IMG/VR virus record: IMGVR_UViG_3300036770_006698
Span: 1-56,448 of that record
Source of the DNA: a virus
Strand: one strand, 5' to 3'
DNA length: 56,448 nt
Shown here piece by piece: positions 43,196 through 52,400 of this stretch. Numbering within the stretch: the first letter of the stretch is position 1; every line of letters begins with the position of its first letter. Made by a program: the position numbers and the translations under genes. The notes below the pieces were generated by a model. The model was not told the DNA's origin and did no database searches. It was given only the letters and a program-made list of their open reading frames with translations.

Positions 43196-43684
43196 ATGGC
43201 AATATTAGATTCCAACGAAATATTTTTCACCGCGTTTGAACCAAAACAGGCGAATAGATTTATCATGTATATTGATGGTATTCCATCATATGAAATCAAA
43301 GGTGTTAGTGCAATTACTCTCAACTCAGGTACTGTTCAATTAAACCACATTAACGTTCAACGTTACGTAAAAGGTATAACAAAATGGGATCCTATTACAT
43401 TTACACTATTTGATCCTATCACTCCTTCAGGTGCACAAGCAGTAATGGAATGGGTACGTTTACATCACGAATCCGTAACAGGTCGTGATGGATATTCAGA
43501 TATGTATAAAAAAGATTTAACATTTAACGTATTAGGACCTGTAGGCGATATCGTATCAGAATGGATTTTAAAAGGATGTTTTATCACAAGTGCTAACTTT
43601 GGTGAATACAACTGGGATACAGCAGATACTGCAGTAAACCTTACAATGGTAGTTCAACCTGATTATTGTGTATTGAACTTCTAA
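43196..43684 (+). CDS. gp19: Tail tube protein (T4 gp19-like)
   Basis: The 162-residue protein matches T4 gp19 (163) in length. It reads FEPKQANRFIMYIDGIPSYE near the start, then LNHINVQRYVKGITKWDPIT with FTLFDPITPSG, and ends with a CFITSANFGEYNWDTADTAV segment. These are gp19/Hcp-like features (NRFxxxIDGIPxxxIK, a KWxPxTxTxYD strand). Hexamers stack into the inner tube. It follows the sheath gene, as in T4, and is followed by a strong terminator. Confidence 0.93.
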   Translation: MAILDSNEIFFTAFEPKQANRFIMYIDGIPSYEIKGVSAITLNSGTVQLNHINVQRYVKGITKWDPITFTLFDPITPSGAQAVMEWVRLHHESVTGRDGYSDMYKKDLTFNVLGPVGDIVSEWILKGCFITSANFGEYNWDTADTAVNLTMVVQPDYCVLNF

Positions 43685-43705
43685 TAGATAAAAAGAAAAT
43701 TAAAA

Positions 43706-43739
43706 GAGCTCGCAAATTTTTGCGAGCTTCTTTTTTTTT
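43706..43739 (+). terminator. Rho-independent terminator after the tail tube gene
   Basis: GAGCTCGCAAA at 43706-43716 pairs with TTTGCGAGCTT at 43719-43729 around a two-base loop (one mismatch at the base), then C and nine T at 43731-43739. Confidence 0.92.
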
Positions 43740-43743
43740 CATA

Positions 43744-43751
43744 TATTTATA
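43744..43751 (+). promoter_or_regulatory. Candidate late promoter element TATTTATA
   Basis: TATTTATA five bases after the terminator T run, ending 29 bases before ATG 43781. A second, partial copy (TATTTATG, 43776-43783) overlaps that start codon. Confidence 0.55.
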
Positions 43752-43780
43752 TACGATAACAAAGTTATAAAAAAATATTT

Positions 43781-44527
43781 ATGCAAGAACAAAAATTTAA
43801 ATTCCCTACAGAAACTGTAGAATTACCTTCAAAAGGTTTATTGTATCCTGAAGGTCATCCCTTATCAAGCGGAACTATTGAAATTAAATATATGACCGCG
43901 AAAGAAGAAGATATCTTAACTAATCTTAATTATATCAAACAAGGCATAGTAATTGATAAATTATTACAATCTCTTGTAATAACTAAATTTAATTGGGATG
44001 ATCTTTTAATTGGTGATAAAAATGCAATCATGGTAGCAGCTCGTATTTTAGGTTATGGTAAAGATTATCCTTTTAATTATAATGGAGAAGAAATCACAAT
44101 AGATCTTTCAGAATTACCTTCTATAGAATTAGATGAAGAAAAAGTTGAAAAAGGAGTAAATGAATTTGAATATGAATTACCTTTTTCCAAAAACAAAATT
44201 ACATTTAAATATCTTACAGCTGGAGATGAAAAAGCAATTGAAGCTGATATTAAAGGTATGAAACGTATTAATAAAAATTCATCTGCTGATATTTCAACTC
44301 GTTTAAAACACCAAATCCTTTCTGTAGATGGTGAAACCGATAAAAAAGTAATTCGTGAATTTGTAGATAATTACATGTTAGCTAAAGATTCATCGGCATT
44401 TAGAACCCATATTAAAACATACCAACCAGATGTTAAAATGAGTTTTATTTATGAAACTCCGAATGGCGAAGAGGAGGTCGCGGTACCTGTACAGGTACAG
44501 TTTTTTTGGCCTGACGCAAGAGTATAG
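43781..44527 (+). CDS. Baseplate hub / tail assembly protein (T4 gp26-like)
   Basis: The 248-residue protein begins FKFPTETVELPSKGLLYPEG, then GTIEIKYMTAKEEDILTNLN and KQGIVIDKLLQSLV, the pattern of the T4 baseplate family around gp26 (LPSKGxxYPxxxPLxxGxxExxxMTAxEEDIL). A repeat of the fold follows (FKYLTAGDEKAIEADIKG). The end, VQVQFFWPDARV, is overlapped by a second reading frame for 77 bases. Position just before the tape measure is where tail assembly chaperones are usually found, so it could act as a chaperone rather than a virion part. Confidence 0.7.
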   Translation: MQEQKFKFPTETVELPSKGLLYPEGHPLSSGTIEIKYMTAKEEDILTNLNYIKQGIVIDKLLQSLVITKFNWDDLLIGDKNAIMVAARILGYGKDYPFNYNGEEITIDLSELPSIELDEEKVEKGVNEFEYELPFSKNKITFKYLTAGDEKAIEADIKGMKRINKNSSADISTRLKHQILSVDGETDKKVIREFVDNYMLAKDSSAFRTHIKTYQPDVKMSFIYETPNGEEEVAVPVQVQFFWPDARV

Positions 44528-44759
44528 ATATCGACTTTTTAAACAAATACATGAAATAGTATTTTATGGTCGTGGAGGTTATGATTATAATACTATATAT
44601 AACATGCCTATTTGGTTAAGAAATATTACTTTTAGATTTATTCAAGATTCAATAGATCAAGAAAATAAATCTCAACAAGAAGCTTACAATAAAGCTTCCG
44701 GTAAAAATGGAAAAACAACTTTAGATTGGGTTAATCCTGATAAAGGTAAATTAAAATAA
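44451..44759 (+). CDS. Overlapping downstream chaperone-like protein (T4 gp51-position)
   Basis: This frame runs 102 residues from ATG 44451; ATG 44463 is an alternative, and expression by ribosomal frameshift from the upstream gene is possible. The conserved-looking part starts at the overlap: SFFGLTQEYRYRLFKQIHEI, then FYGRGGYDYNTIYNMPIWLR. The first 17 residues, read out of frame across the upstream gene, are Arg-rich and look non-native, which favours a fusion or an unusual start. It may work with the gp26-like protein in hub or tape-measure assembly, similar to lambda G/GT in arrangement only. Confidence 0.6.
   Translation: MKLRMAKRRSRYLYRYSFFGLTQEYRYRLFKQIHEIVFYGRGGYDYNTIYNMPIWLRNITFRFIQDSIDQENKSQQEAYNKASGKNGKTTLDWVNPDKGKLK
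44483..44507 (+). other. Palindrome plus T7 run in the gene overlap
   Basis: GTACCTGTACAGGTAC (44483-44498) is a perfect 16-base palindrome followed after AG by seven T (44501-44507). GGAGG lies at 44473-44477. The T run is where the two overlapping frames encode Phe-Phe in both. It resembles either a frameshift site with a hairpin or an intragenic terminator. Confidence 0.5.
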
Positions 44760-44764
44760 AATAT

Positions 44765-44792
44765 AAGGGGTATCAAAAATTTGATACCCTTT
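44765..44792 (+). terminator. Possible weak terminator before the tape measure gene
   Basis: AAGGGGTATCAAA and TTTGATACCCTTT (44765-44792) form a 13-base stem with one wobble or mismatch around AA, but no long T run follows. It may act as a terminator or RNA-stabilising hairpin. Confidence 0.5.
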
Positions 44793-44794
44793 AA

Positions 44795-44802
44795 TATTTA
44801 TT
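44795..44802 (+). promoter_or_regulatory. Candidate late promoter element TATTTATT
   Basis: TAATATTTATTACA just after the hairpin. The core differs in the last base and ends 17 bases before ATG 44820. Confidence 0.45.
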
Positions 44803-44819
44803 ACATATATTAAATATTG

Positions 44820-47609
44820 ATGGCTAATAAAGATCAAATACAAAGACAAAATATAGAGGATGCTAATAAAGCATTATCGGAACAAATAAATCTTGTATCT
44901 ACTCTAAATGATAAGATGTCTTTTTTAGTTAAAAACGCAAAAGATAAATTTACCCAAGACAAATTATCAGCTGATTTAACTAAAAAAGCAGTTAATTTAA
45001 CCCAATCTTTATCATCCGAATATAATACTCTTAAAGATGTAGAAAAAGATATTGCCAAAAATAAAAAATTACAAAATGAAGTAGCAAGGACTCAACTTAA
45101 TCTTGAAAAAGAAATAGGTAATACTGGGAAAAAAAGAATAGAATTTATTAAAAACCAAGAAAAAGGTTTAGCTAATTCTAAAAAAATCTTAGAAGATTTA
45201 AGAAAACAAGAAGAATTAGGTGTTAAAGGAGCTAAAGAACAAGCAGATACTTTAGCAAAACAATTATATTCCCGTCAAAAAGGTCTATCTACCCAACTAG
45301 AAAATCTTTCAGCTGAAGAAAAACAATACATGTTATTACAAGAAACTTCAAAAGCATTAGAAGGAAATAACGAATTTTTAAAAACTCAACAAACTTATCA
45401 AGAAAATTTAGTTAAATCTCAAAGTTTATTTACTTCATCATTAATGGGAGCTAATAAACTTTTAGAAAAATTAGGTTTTGGTGATTTAGGTAAAAAATTA
45501 GGATTAGATGCTGCTGCCCAAAAAGCAAAAGATTTAACTTATGAATTAACGGATGGTGGTAAAAAAGCATTAGGTGTTTTTGGTAAAATGAGAGTAGGTA
45601 TTGCTGCCTTTGGTACAGCTTTAAAATCTGCTTTAGGTCCTTTAGCTTTAATAGGAATGGCTACTTCTTTATTCGGTAAGTTTAAGGAAATGGGTAGAGA
45701 AGCCCGTGATTTTATGGCAGAAATTAGCCAGGAAACAGCTAATTTAACTAGAGAATTAGGACTTTCAGCATCAATGGGTGCTAAAGTAGCCGGAGAAGCA
45801 AGAGGAATAGGTGGTGCTATGGGTATGACTCATGATCAAGCAACCGCTGCTGCAGGTGCTATTTATGGTCAAATCCAAGGAACTGAAAAGCTAGGTGCCG
45901 AAACAATGAAAACCTTTATGAAACTAAATGTTCATGGAGGTGTAAGTGGAGATGTTTTAGGCAAAATATACAATATTTCAAAACTTACAGGTGAAGAAGC
46001 AGGCCATGTGGCTGAAGAAATTGCTACACAAGCTCAAGAATCTCTTAAAAGTTTAAAAGTAAATGTAAGTATGAAATCGGTAATGGAAGGTGTATCTAAA
46101 GTCTCTAGCCGTGTTGCTTTAAGTTTCCAAGGATCCGGAAAAGCTATTACATCAGCTGTTGTTCAAGCTAAAAAATTAGGTCTTGAAATGGAACAAGTTG
46201 AAAGTATAGCAAATGCTTTATTAAATATTGAAGACTCAATTGCTGCTGAAATGGAAGCAGAATTATTAACAGGTAAAGAATTAAATCTTGAAAAAGCAAG
46301 AGAAGCAGCTTTAAATGGTAAAAATGAAGATTTAATGGCAGCTTTAGCTGAACAAGGAGTTACAGCTGCTGAATTTAGTAAAATGAATCGTCTTCAACAA
46401 GATGCTTTAGGTAAAGCATTAGGTATGAATGGTGATTCCTTAGCTGATATGTTATCTAATCAAAAGAAAAATGAAGCTTCAAATCAAGATACTTTAGATC
46501 TTCAAAAACAAGGAGTAGCTGCTATGACTTCTATGGCATCACTTGCTGAAGCTATAAAAAACGAAGAAGATGCTAGAAAAGCATCAATGGGTCCTTTAGG
46601 AGCAATGTATCAACAATTTGAATCTGCTATGAATGAAATAGCAATAGCCCTTATGCCTATAATTAATACTTTATTTACAGAATTATGGAAAATTGTTTGG
46701 CCTATTTTTGAAGGAGTAAAAGAATGGCTTACAAATACAGGTAATGTTAAAATAATGACCGAAGGTATTAAAAGTGCTTTTGAAGGTGTTAAAGAATTTG
46801 TTACTCCAATATTTGAAATGTTAAAAAACTTAGCAATGGATTTAATGCCTGTAATTTCTTCATTATGGGATAAAATTTACCCCGTTATTGTTAGTGTTAA
46901 AGATATAATAGTAGAAATAGTAGGTTCAATAGGTAGTTTAATAAGTAAATTATTTGAAGGTAATCAAGAATTTACAACAATGGAAAAAACTATTGGAATA
47001 ATAGCAACTGCCGTAGGAGGTTTTTATTTAACTATGAAAGCTATCCAATTCACTCAGTTAGCCATTAATAAAGCTACAGCTATATATGAAGGTATACAAA
47101 AAGGTATTCAAGCAGTAAAAATAGTTATTGCTGGATTAAACTCAAAAGAAGAAGCATCTTTAGGTAGAAGAATATTATTAGGAATTAGAGAAGCTGCAGC
47201 ACAAGCTTTAAAAGCAGTTGCTCAAGTAACAGGTATGTCTGCTGCCACCTTAGGTGTTGCTGCTGGTATAGCCTTAGCTGCTGGAGCTGCTGCTGCACTA
47301 TATTTTAATTCTCAAGAACAAAAAGCTAAAGGTAATGACGTTTATTCAGAAGGAGGATATGGAAAAAGAACATTACTAGGTCCAGAAGGTGCTATCCAAT
47401 TAAATGATAGAGATGACGTAATTGCTGGAACTGATTTATTTAATAAAAATAAAAAAGGTGGTGGTGGTGGAGATAATAATGCTGTAGTAGCAGAACTCCA
47501 AAGAGTATCATCTTTATTACAACAAATTTTAGGAAAAGAAGGTGTAGTAATGATTGACGGAAATAAAGTAGGAACTACATTAGCTTTATCTAACTATAAA
47601 CAACAATAA
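44820..47609 (+). CDS. Tail tape measure protein (T4 gp29 role)
   Basis: ATG 44820 gives 929 residues. Residues 1-200 are a coiled coil (LTKKAVNLTQSLSSEYNTLK, EKDIAKNKKLQNEVARTQL). Hydrophobic helices lie near 255-290 (AALKSALGPLALIGMATSLF-like), near 725 (GIIATAVGGFYLTMKA) and near 809 (LGVAAGIALAAGAAAALYF). The C-terminus has VYSEGGYGKRTLLGPEGAIQ and VVMIDGNKVGTTLALSNYKQ, typical ends of tape measure proteins. Length and helical, partly membrane-active character fit a ruler that sets tail length and leaves with the DNA. It follows the chaperone-like pair and precedes baseplate genes. Confidence 0.85.
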   Translation: MANKDQIQRQNIEDANKALSEQINLVSTLNDKMSFLVKNAKDKFTQDKLSADLTKKAVNLTQSLSSEYNTLKDVEKDIAKNKKLQNEVARTQLNLEKEIGNTGKKRIEFIKNQEKGLANSKKILEDLRKQEELGVKGAKEQADTLAKQLYSRQKGLSTQLENLSAEEKQYMLLQETSKALEGNNEFLKTQQTYQENLVKSQSLFTSSLMGANKLLEKLGFGDLGKKLGLDAAAQKAKDLTYELTDGGKKALGVFGKMRVGIAAFGTALKSALGPLALIGMATSLFGKFKEMGREARDFMAEISQETANLTRELGLSASMGAKVAGEARGIGGAMGMTHDQATAAAGAIYGQIQGTEKLGAETMKTFMKLNVHGGVSGDVLGKIYNISKLTGEEAGHVAEEIATQAQESLKSLKVNVSMKSVMEGVSKVSSRVALSFQGSGKAITSAVVQAKKLGLEMEQVESIANALLNIEDSIAAEMEAELLTGKELNLEKAREAALNGKNEDLMAALAEQGVTAAEFSKMNRLQQDALGKALGMNGDSLADMLSNQKKNEASNQDTLDLQKQGVAAMTSMASLAEAIKNEEDARKASMGPLGAMYQQFESAMNEIAIALMPIINTLFTELWKIVWPIFEGVKEWLTNTGNVKIMTEGIKSAFEGVKEFVTPIFEMLKNLAMDLMPVISSLWDKIYPVIVSVKDIIVEIVGSIGSLISKLFEGNQEFTTMEKTIGIIATAVGGFYLTMKAIQFTQLAINKATAIYEGIQKGIQAVKIVIAGLNSKEEASLGRRILLGIREAAAQALKAVAQVTGMSAATLGVAAGIALAAGAAAALYFNSQEQKAKGNDVYSEGGYGKRTLLGPEGAIQLNDRDDVIAGTDLFNKNKKGGGGGDNNAVVAELQRVSSLLQQILGKEGVVMIDGNKVGTTLALSNYKQQ

Positions 47610-47623
47610 TTTTTAATTTTTAA

Positions 47624-47631
47624 TATTTATA
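47624..47631 (+). promoter_or_regulatory. Candidate late promoter element TATTTATA
   Basis: TAATATTTATAAACA in the 34-base gap after the tape measure gene, ending 12 bases before ATG 47644. Confidence 0.65.
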
Positions 47632-47643
47632 AACAAAAAAACT

Positions 47644-47808
47644 ATGGCAATCTTAGACTTATTAAAAAAAAGCACGTTGAGTTTATTTGGACAAACTCCA
47701 AAAATCGAAGACCAACAAAAATCAAAATTGGAAAAACAATATAAAGCAGCATCCCAATTAGATCTAGCATCAGAACCAACAAAATACACTGCAAATCAAC
47801 CGAGATAA
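47644..47808 (+). CDS. Small protein of unknown function (54 residues)
   Basis: An open frame from ATG 47644 to TAA 47806-47808 encodes 54 residues. It begins MAILDLLKKSTLSLFGQTPK, continues with a polar KSKLEKQYKAASQLDLASE stretch, and ends YTANQPR. A candidate promoter sits 12 bases upstream and the next gene begins six bases downstream, which supports it being real. Placed between tape measure and baseplate genes, it may be a small tail component. No family recognised. Confidence 0.55.
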   Translation: MAILDLLKKSTLSLFGQTPKIEDQQKSKLEKQYKAASQLDLASEPTKYTANQPR

Positions 47809-47814
47809 TAGTTA

Positions 47815-49107
47815 ATGGGCTTAGTAACACTCCTTACAGAACCAGGATCCTTTAAATTTTACAGAGGCAAAGGTTATACCTATAACCCTAGGGAAGTTTC
47901 CTGGGAAGCAGGAACCCCGGGAGATGCAGGAGTTGCAGGTAATGGATCAAAATCTAAGCCATTAATTACAACACCATTACCTTCTTTAGATAGTCAACAA
48001 ACACCTCAAACACTTATTGATGGTCTTTATAGAGGACAAGGTGTATTATCTAGATCTACCTTTCAGGATACTGAACGAATTAGTAAATTTTTAATTACTG
48101 AACAAGGTTTACAATTTCTTGCTAAACAACAAGCTTTACTTCTTACACAAAATATTCGACAATATGGAAGTGATGTAAGACGTTACCAATTTATCAACCC
48201 AGGATCATATGTTGCTAATACTGCATTAGCACCTACAGGTGTAAATGTTAGAAATACTTTTAGTTTTGGATTAAATCCAACTTTTACTCGTGAAAGTACT
48301 TATGGTGAACCTGCAACTTTTAAAAATAACGCAGAACGCAGAGCAGCGGGGGCAGCCGCACGAAGTGCTAAACGTACAGATTCAATTACTGTAAGTCCTT
48401 TATATCAAAGTTCAACAGGTCCTGAGGATGCTTATTTAACTGATACTGTCCCTTTTTATATTCAAAAGATCAATAATGATGGTTCAGGAAATAATACTTA
48501 TATTCATTTTAGAGCCTATTTAACTGGACTTTCAGATAATTATGGAGCTGATTGGAATGAAATAAAATATATGGGTAGAGGAGAAAAATTTTATTCATAT
48601 GGAGGTTTTAGTAGAGATTTAGGATTTAGTTTACAAGTTCCTGTAATGTCAAAAGATGAACAATCTGCCGTATATAGTAAATTAAATTATCTAGCATCAT
48701 TGATGGCACCTGATTATACACAAGGTGGTTTTATGCGTGGTAATTTAGTTAAAATTACTATTGGGGATTATATTACAGATCTTCCAGGCATAATTAGAGG
48801 TATTAATTTTGATTTTCCCGATGAAGCAGGTTGGGATATAGCTAGAACTGAATTTGGTACCCCAGAACCAAATGGTTATATTATGCCTAAATTAATTGAA
48901 ATTAAAAGTATTAAATTTACACCAATTCATAATTTTATTCCTCAAACTGTTAGTGATAAATTTATTTTACCATCCTCAGATGCACCTATAGAAATAGATG
49001 GTACTCAAGTAAATGCTCCGTTTATATCATTTGGTAAAACAGGAGATCCAAATAATAATTCTGGAGGATATAAAAATACTACATCTCCTTCATCAACTAA
49101 TATTTAA
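47815..49107 (+). CDS. Baseplate tail-tube initiation protein (T4 gp48/gp54-like)
   Basis: The 430-residue protein has a variable, partly disordered N-terminal half. Its conserved C-terminal half reads VPFYIQKINNDGSGNNTYIH, FRAYLTGLSDNYGADWNEIK, YMGRGEKFYSYGGFSRDLGF, and VYSKLNYLASLMAPDY. Next come FMRGNLVKITIGDYITDLPG and a GIIRGINFDF strand. The FRAYLxxxSDxYxxxWxxxxYxGRxExFYxYxGxxR pattern and the tube-like fold mark the ring that starts the tail tube on the baseplate. I cannot separate gp48 from gp54 by eye. Confidence 0.75.
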   Translation: MGLVTLLTEPGSFKFYRGKGYTYNPREVSWEAGTPGDAGVAGNGSKSKPLITTPLPSLDSQQTPQTLIDGLYRGQGVLSRSTFQDTERISKFLITEQGLQFLAKQQALLLTQNIRQYGSDVRRYQFINPGSYVANTALAPTGVNVRNTFSFGLNPTFTRESTYGEPATFKNNAERRAAGAAARSAKRTDSITVSPLYQSSTGPEDAYLTDTVPFYIQKINNDGSGNNTYIHFRAYLTGLSDNYGADWNEIKYMGRGEKFYSYGGFSRDLGFSLQVPVMSKDEQSAVYSKLNYLASLMAPDYTQGGFMRGNLVKITIGDYITDLPGIIRGINFDFPDEAGWDIARTEFGTPEPNGYIMPKLIEIKSIKFTPIHNFIPQTVSDKFILPSSDAPIEIDGTQVNAPFISFGKTGDPNNNSGGYKNTTSPSSTNI

Positions 49108-49112
49108 TAGTA

Positions 49113-49433
49113 ATGAGTAGATATGATAATAATTTATTAGTTCCCTTTATAGAATTAGGTGGAAATAAAACTATTCCAATTCAAAAAAGTATAAGATACC
49201 CAGAATTACCTAATGACATTAATGATACTTATGCTTATACAACTTTAGGAGATAGATTAGATTTATTAGCCCAACAATTTTATGGCGATGTAAATTTATG
49301 GTGGATTATAGCTTCAGGTAACCCAGATATAATTCCTCAAAATTCTCTTTTTATTCCTGTTGGACTTGAAATAAGAATTCCGTATAATGTATCACTTGCT
49401 AAAACTCTTTTTAATACATTAAATAGAATATAA
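49113..49433 (+). CDS. gp53: Baseplate wedge protein with LysM-like core (T4 gp53-like)
   Basis: The 106-residue protein has IPIQKSIRYPELPNDINDTY, then TTLGDRLDLLAQQFYGDVNL and WWIIASGNPDII, and a final VGLEIRIPYN strand. The GDRLDxLAxxFYGDxxLWWxIAxxNP pattern is the LysM-related core seen in gp53, which joins baseplate wedges. It is shorter than T4 gp53 (196). It sits between the tube initiator and the very large baseplate gene. Confidence 0.78.
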   Translation: MSRYDNNLLVPFIELGGNKTIPIQKSIRYPELPNDINDTYAYTTLGDRLDLLAQQFYGDVNLWWIIASGNPDIIPQNSLFIPVGLEIRIPYNVSLAKTLFNTLNRI

Positions 49434-49434
49434 T

Positions 49435-52400
49435 ATGCCAAAAAATGGAAACATTACAGGTGAGGTTTTTGATAAAGGCGTTACTGATCAAATAATATAT
49501 AGACAAAACTATTTAGGAGCACGATATAAAAATGATTCTCATATAGTTTATGGAAATAATGTTAATGCATTTTTACGATTAGCATCTTCTATTAACGTAG
49601 GAACTAGTTCTTCACCTATTGATGTCCAAGTCTCAGGAAGTACAGTAAATGATACAGCAGCACAAGAAAGAGCCACTAGTGATTTATTATCTCAAGGAAA
49701 AAACCAATTAAAAGAAAGAGGTATCAATGAAAATCTTACAGGAATGGAACTTGCTAAAGCTTGTGTTTTATTTGGAGGTACAGTTGGTGTAGATGATAAA
49801 TTAAATCCTAAATTTAAATTTGGTATTGTAGATAATGGTGGGAGTGGAGCTTATGATTATGTAAGTACAATTGCTGCTTATGGATGGGGAGGTATTTCCT
49901 CTAAAGGTTTTGTTCCTATGCCTATGATTGAATCGGCTGATGTAAGTTTTTATAATAGAGGAGCACTTGCTAAAGCTTCAGTAAAAATTAAAGTATTTTC
50001 AGTAGAACAACTTCAAATATTTGATGCTTTATATTTTAGAATTGGTTACACAATGCTTTTAGAATGGGGTCATAATATTTGGTTAGATAATAAACTAGCA
50101 GCAAATACAAATAATAATAATCCTTTAAAAACAAGAAATGAATTTGTAACTAAACCCTTTGAATTATTTTTTAAAGAAGGTTCAACCCAACAAAATATAA
50201 TAGAAGCTATTCACAAACAACGAGAGGAAGATAGTTATAATTATGATGCAATGTTAGGTAAAGTCACTAATTTTACTTGGAAATTTAATGATGATGGTTC
50301 ATACGATATTGATTTAAATTTAGTAGGTTTAGGAGATATAATTGAATCTCTTAAAATTAACAAAGCAGGAATTGTTACTAATAAAACAGAACTTACCCCT
50401 TCTCAATTAGCTGCTAAAAAACAAGCAAATATAGATAGCCAATATAAAGCTATAGATGCTGCTGACCAAGAAATAGATGGAACTGCTCAAGCCGTTGGAG
50501 CAACAACCCAAGAAAAAGTAAAAAATGCTAATGATAAAATAGCTGGTTATATAAGAAATATAAAAAATAGAGCAAATCTTTTCCCAAGACAAAGAGATAT
50601 TGGTTTAAATGATGCTGAAGCTATAGAAGCTAGTAGAAATATAAAAAGAACTACTAAAACTTTAAACATTCAAGTTTCCGCAGACAAAAACTCAAACACC
50701 TCCGCCAAAGATACCATCACCCAATTCAAATCAGATGTTTACAGTTGGAAATCTACATGGATACGTGAAGAACCTGAAGTTCGATGGGATGAAATATATG
50801 AAGCTGATAAAAAATATCTTATAAAGCAAGCTAACGAGATTATTTCAATTATTAATTCTATTGATAAACAAAATCTAGGAAAAGCAGAAGAAGATGCTCA
50901 AAAAGAAGCAGAAAAAAAGAAAAAAGAAAATGAAGCTAAAAGAAAAGGTTTAGATGCTGCTTCTCAAAAATTAAAACGAGATGAAGAAATTCGTTCTTTA
51001 TCTCCTATAACTTCCGTAGAAACAAAAAATAAAACTATTTTAAATCTTCAATTATATAATTGGAGACAAGAAGCAATAGCAGGAGGAAATAAAGGTAATC
51101 TTTATAAACTTACATTTACCGCAGATTCTTCAAATCCTTCATCTACAGGAACTTCAAAATTAAGTTTAAATTTTTATTATGTACGATTAGGTTATTTATT
51201 AGAATGGATTCAAAATAACCTTTTAGTTTATGATTCTACTAAAAAATATGATCCAAACGCTATAACATTTAAAACTAACGACCAACCCCAATCAGACACT
51301 ACTGTTATTCAAACCCCTACAGGATCACAAACACCTCCTCCATCTTCAAATCCTATATTTGAAATAGATACAGAGGTTGAAAATAATTTTTGTTTAAGAT
51401 TCCCAGCACAATTTTCAGCAGACCCAAAAATATGTGTGATACCAAGTAAATACAACAATACCTTTTCAGTTGTAGATAAAGATGGAAAATCAACTCCTAC
51501 AGAAATTAAATGGGATGTTCTTAGTGATTTACAAGCAGTTTCACCTTATTTTGTAAATGATCCAAACAATCAATATGCTGCTAAATTAATGAATTTATAT
51601 GTTAATCTAGATCATGCCGCAGGTTGTGTTGATAAAAATACAGACGCCAATGGAAAAACTAGTTTACTTAATTTTTTAACATCATTATTTAATGATATAA
51701 ATGATGCCCTTGGAAATGTTAATAAATTAGAACCCGTTTTTGATGCTGAAGCAAATAAATTAAAAATTATTGAAGGAAGCAGTATAGAAAGAGTTGAAGA
51801 ATTAATAAACGCAGCTGAACAAAAAAGAAATGAAATGGCGGTATTCCAAGTATATGGAATAGGTACAGAAAATACACCTTACGGTAGTTTTATAAAAAAT
51901 GTAGATTTTCAAGTCCAATTACCCCCTAATATGGCAGCAATGGCTACAATTTCAGCTCAAGCTTCTGGAAACATAGTTGGTGAAAATGCTACTGGATTAT
52001 CTAAACTAAATAAAGGTCTTACAGATAGATTAATTACTCTAAAATTAGATAAAGATAGTATTGAAGGAGCACAAACAGGTAAAGCAGATCCTAAAATAAT
52101 ATTTCAACAAAATTTACAAGCAGTTCAAAAAGTTATAAATTCTTTATATAAAGATAAATTTTATTCTAAAGATACTATTGATTCTATTAGATCAGCAAAT
52201 AGAGATATTGCTTTATATCTAACAGGTAACGATGCTTTGGAAGGTAATATGCCCTCACCATTTTTTATTCCTTTTAATTTATCCCTTTCTATGGATGGAC
52301 TTTCAGGTATGAGAAATTATGAGCGTTTTTCAATTACAGAACAAATTCTTCCTTATAGTTATAGACCCAACACAGCTAGTAATAAAACTGGAGTTATTGA

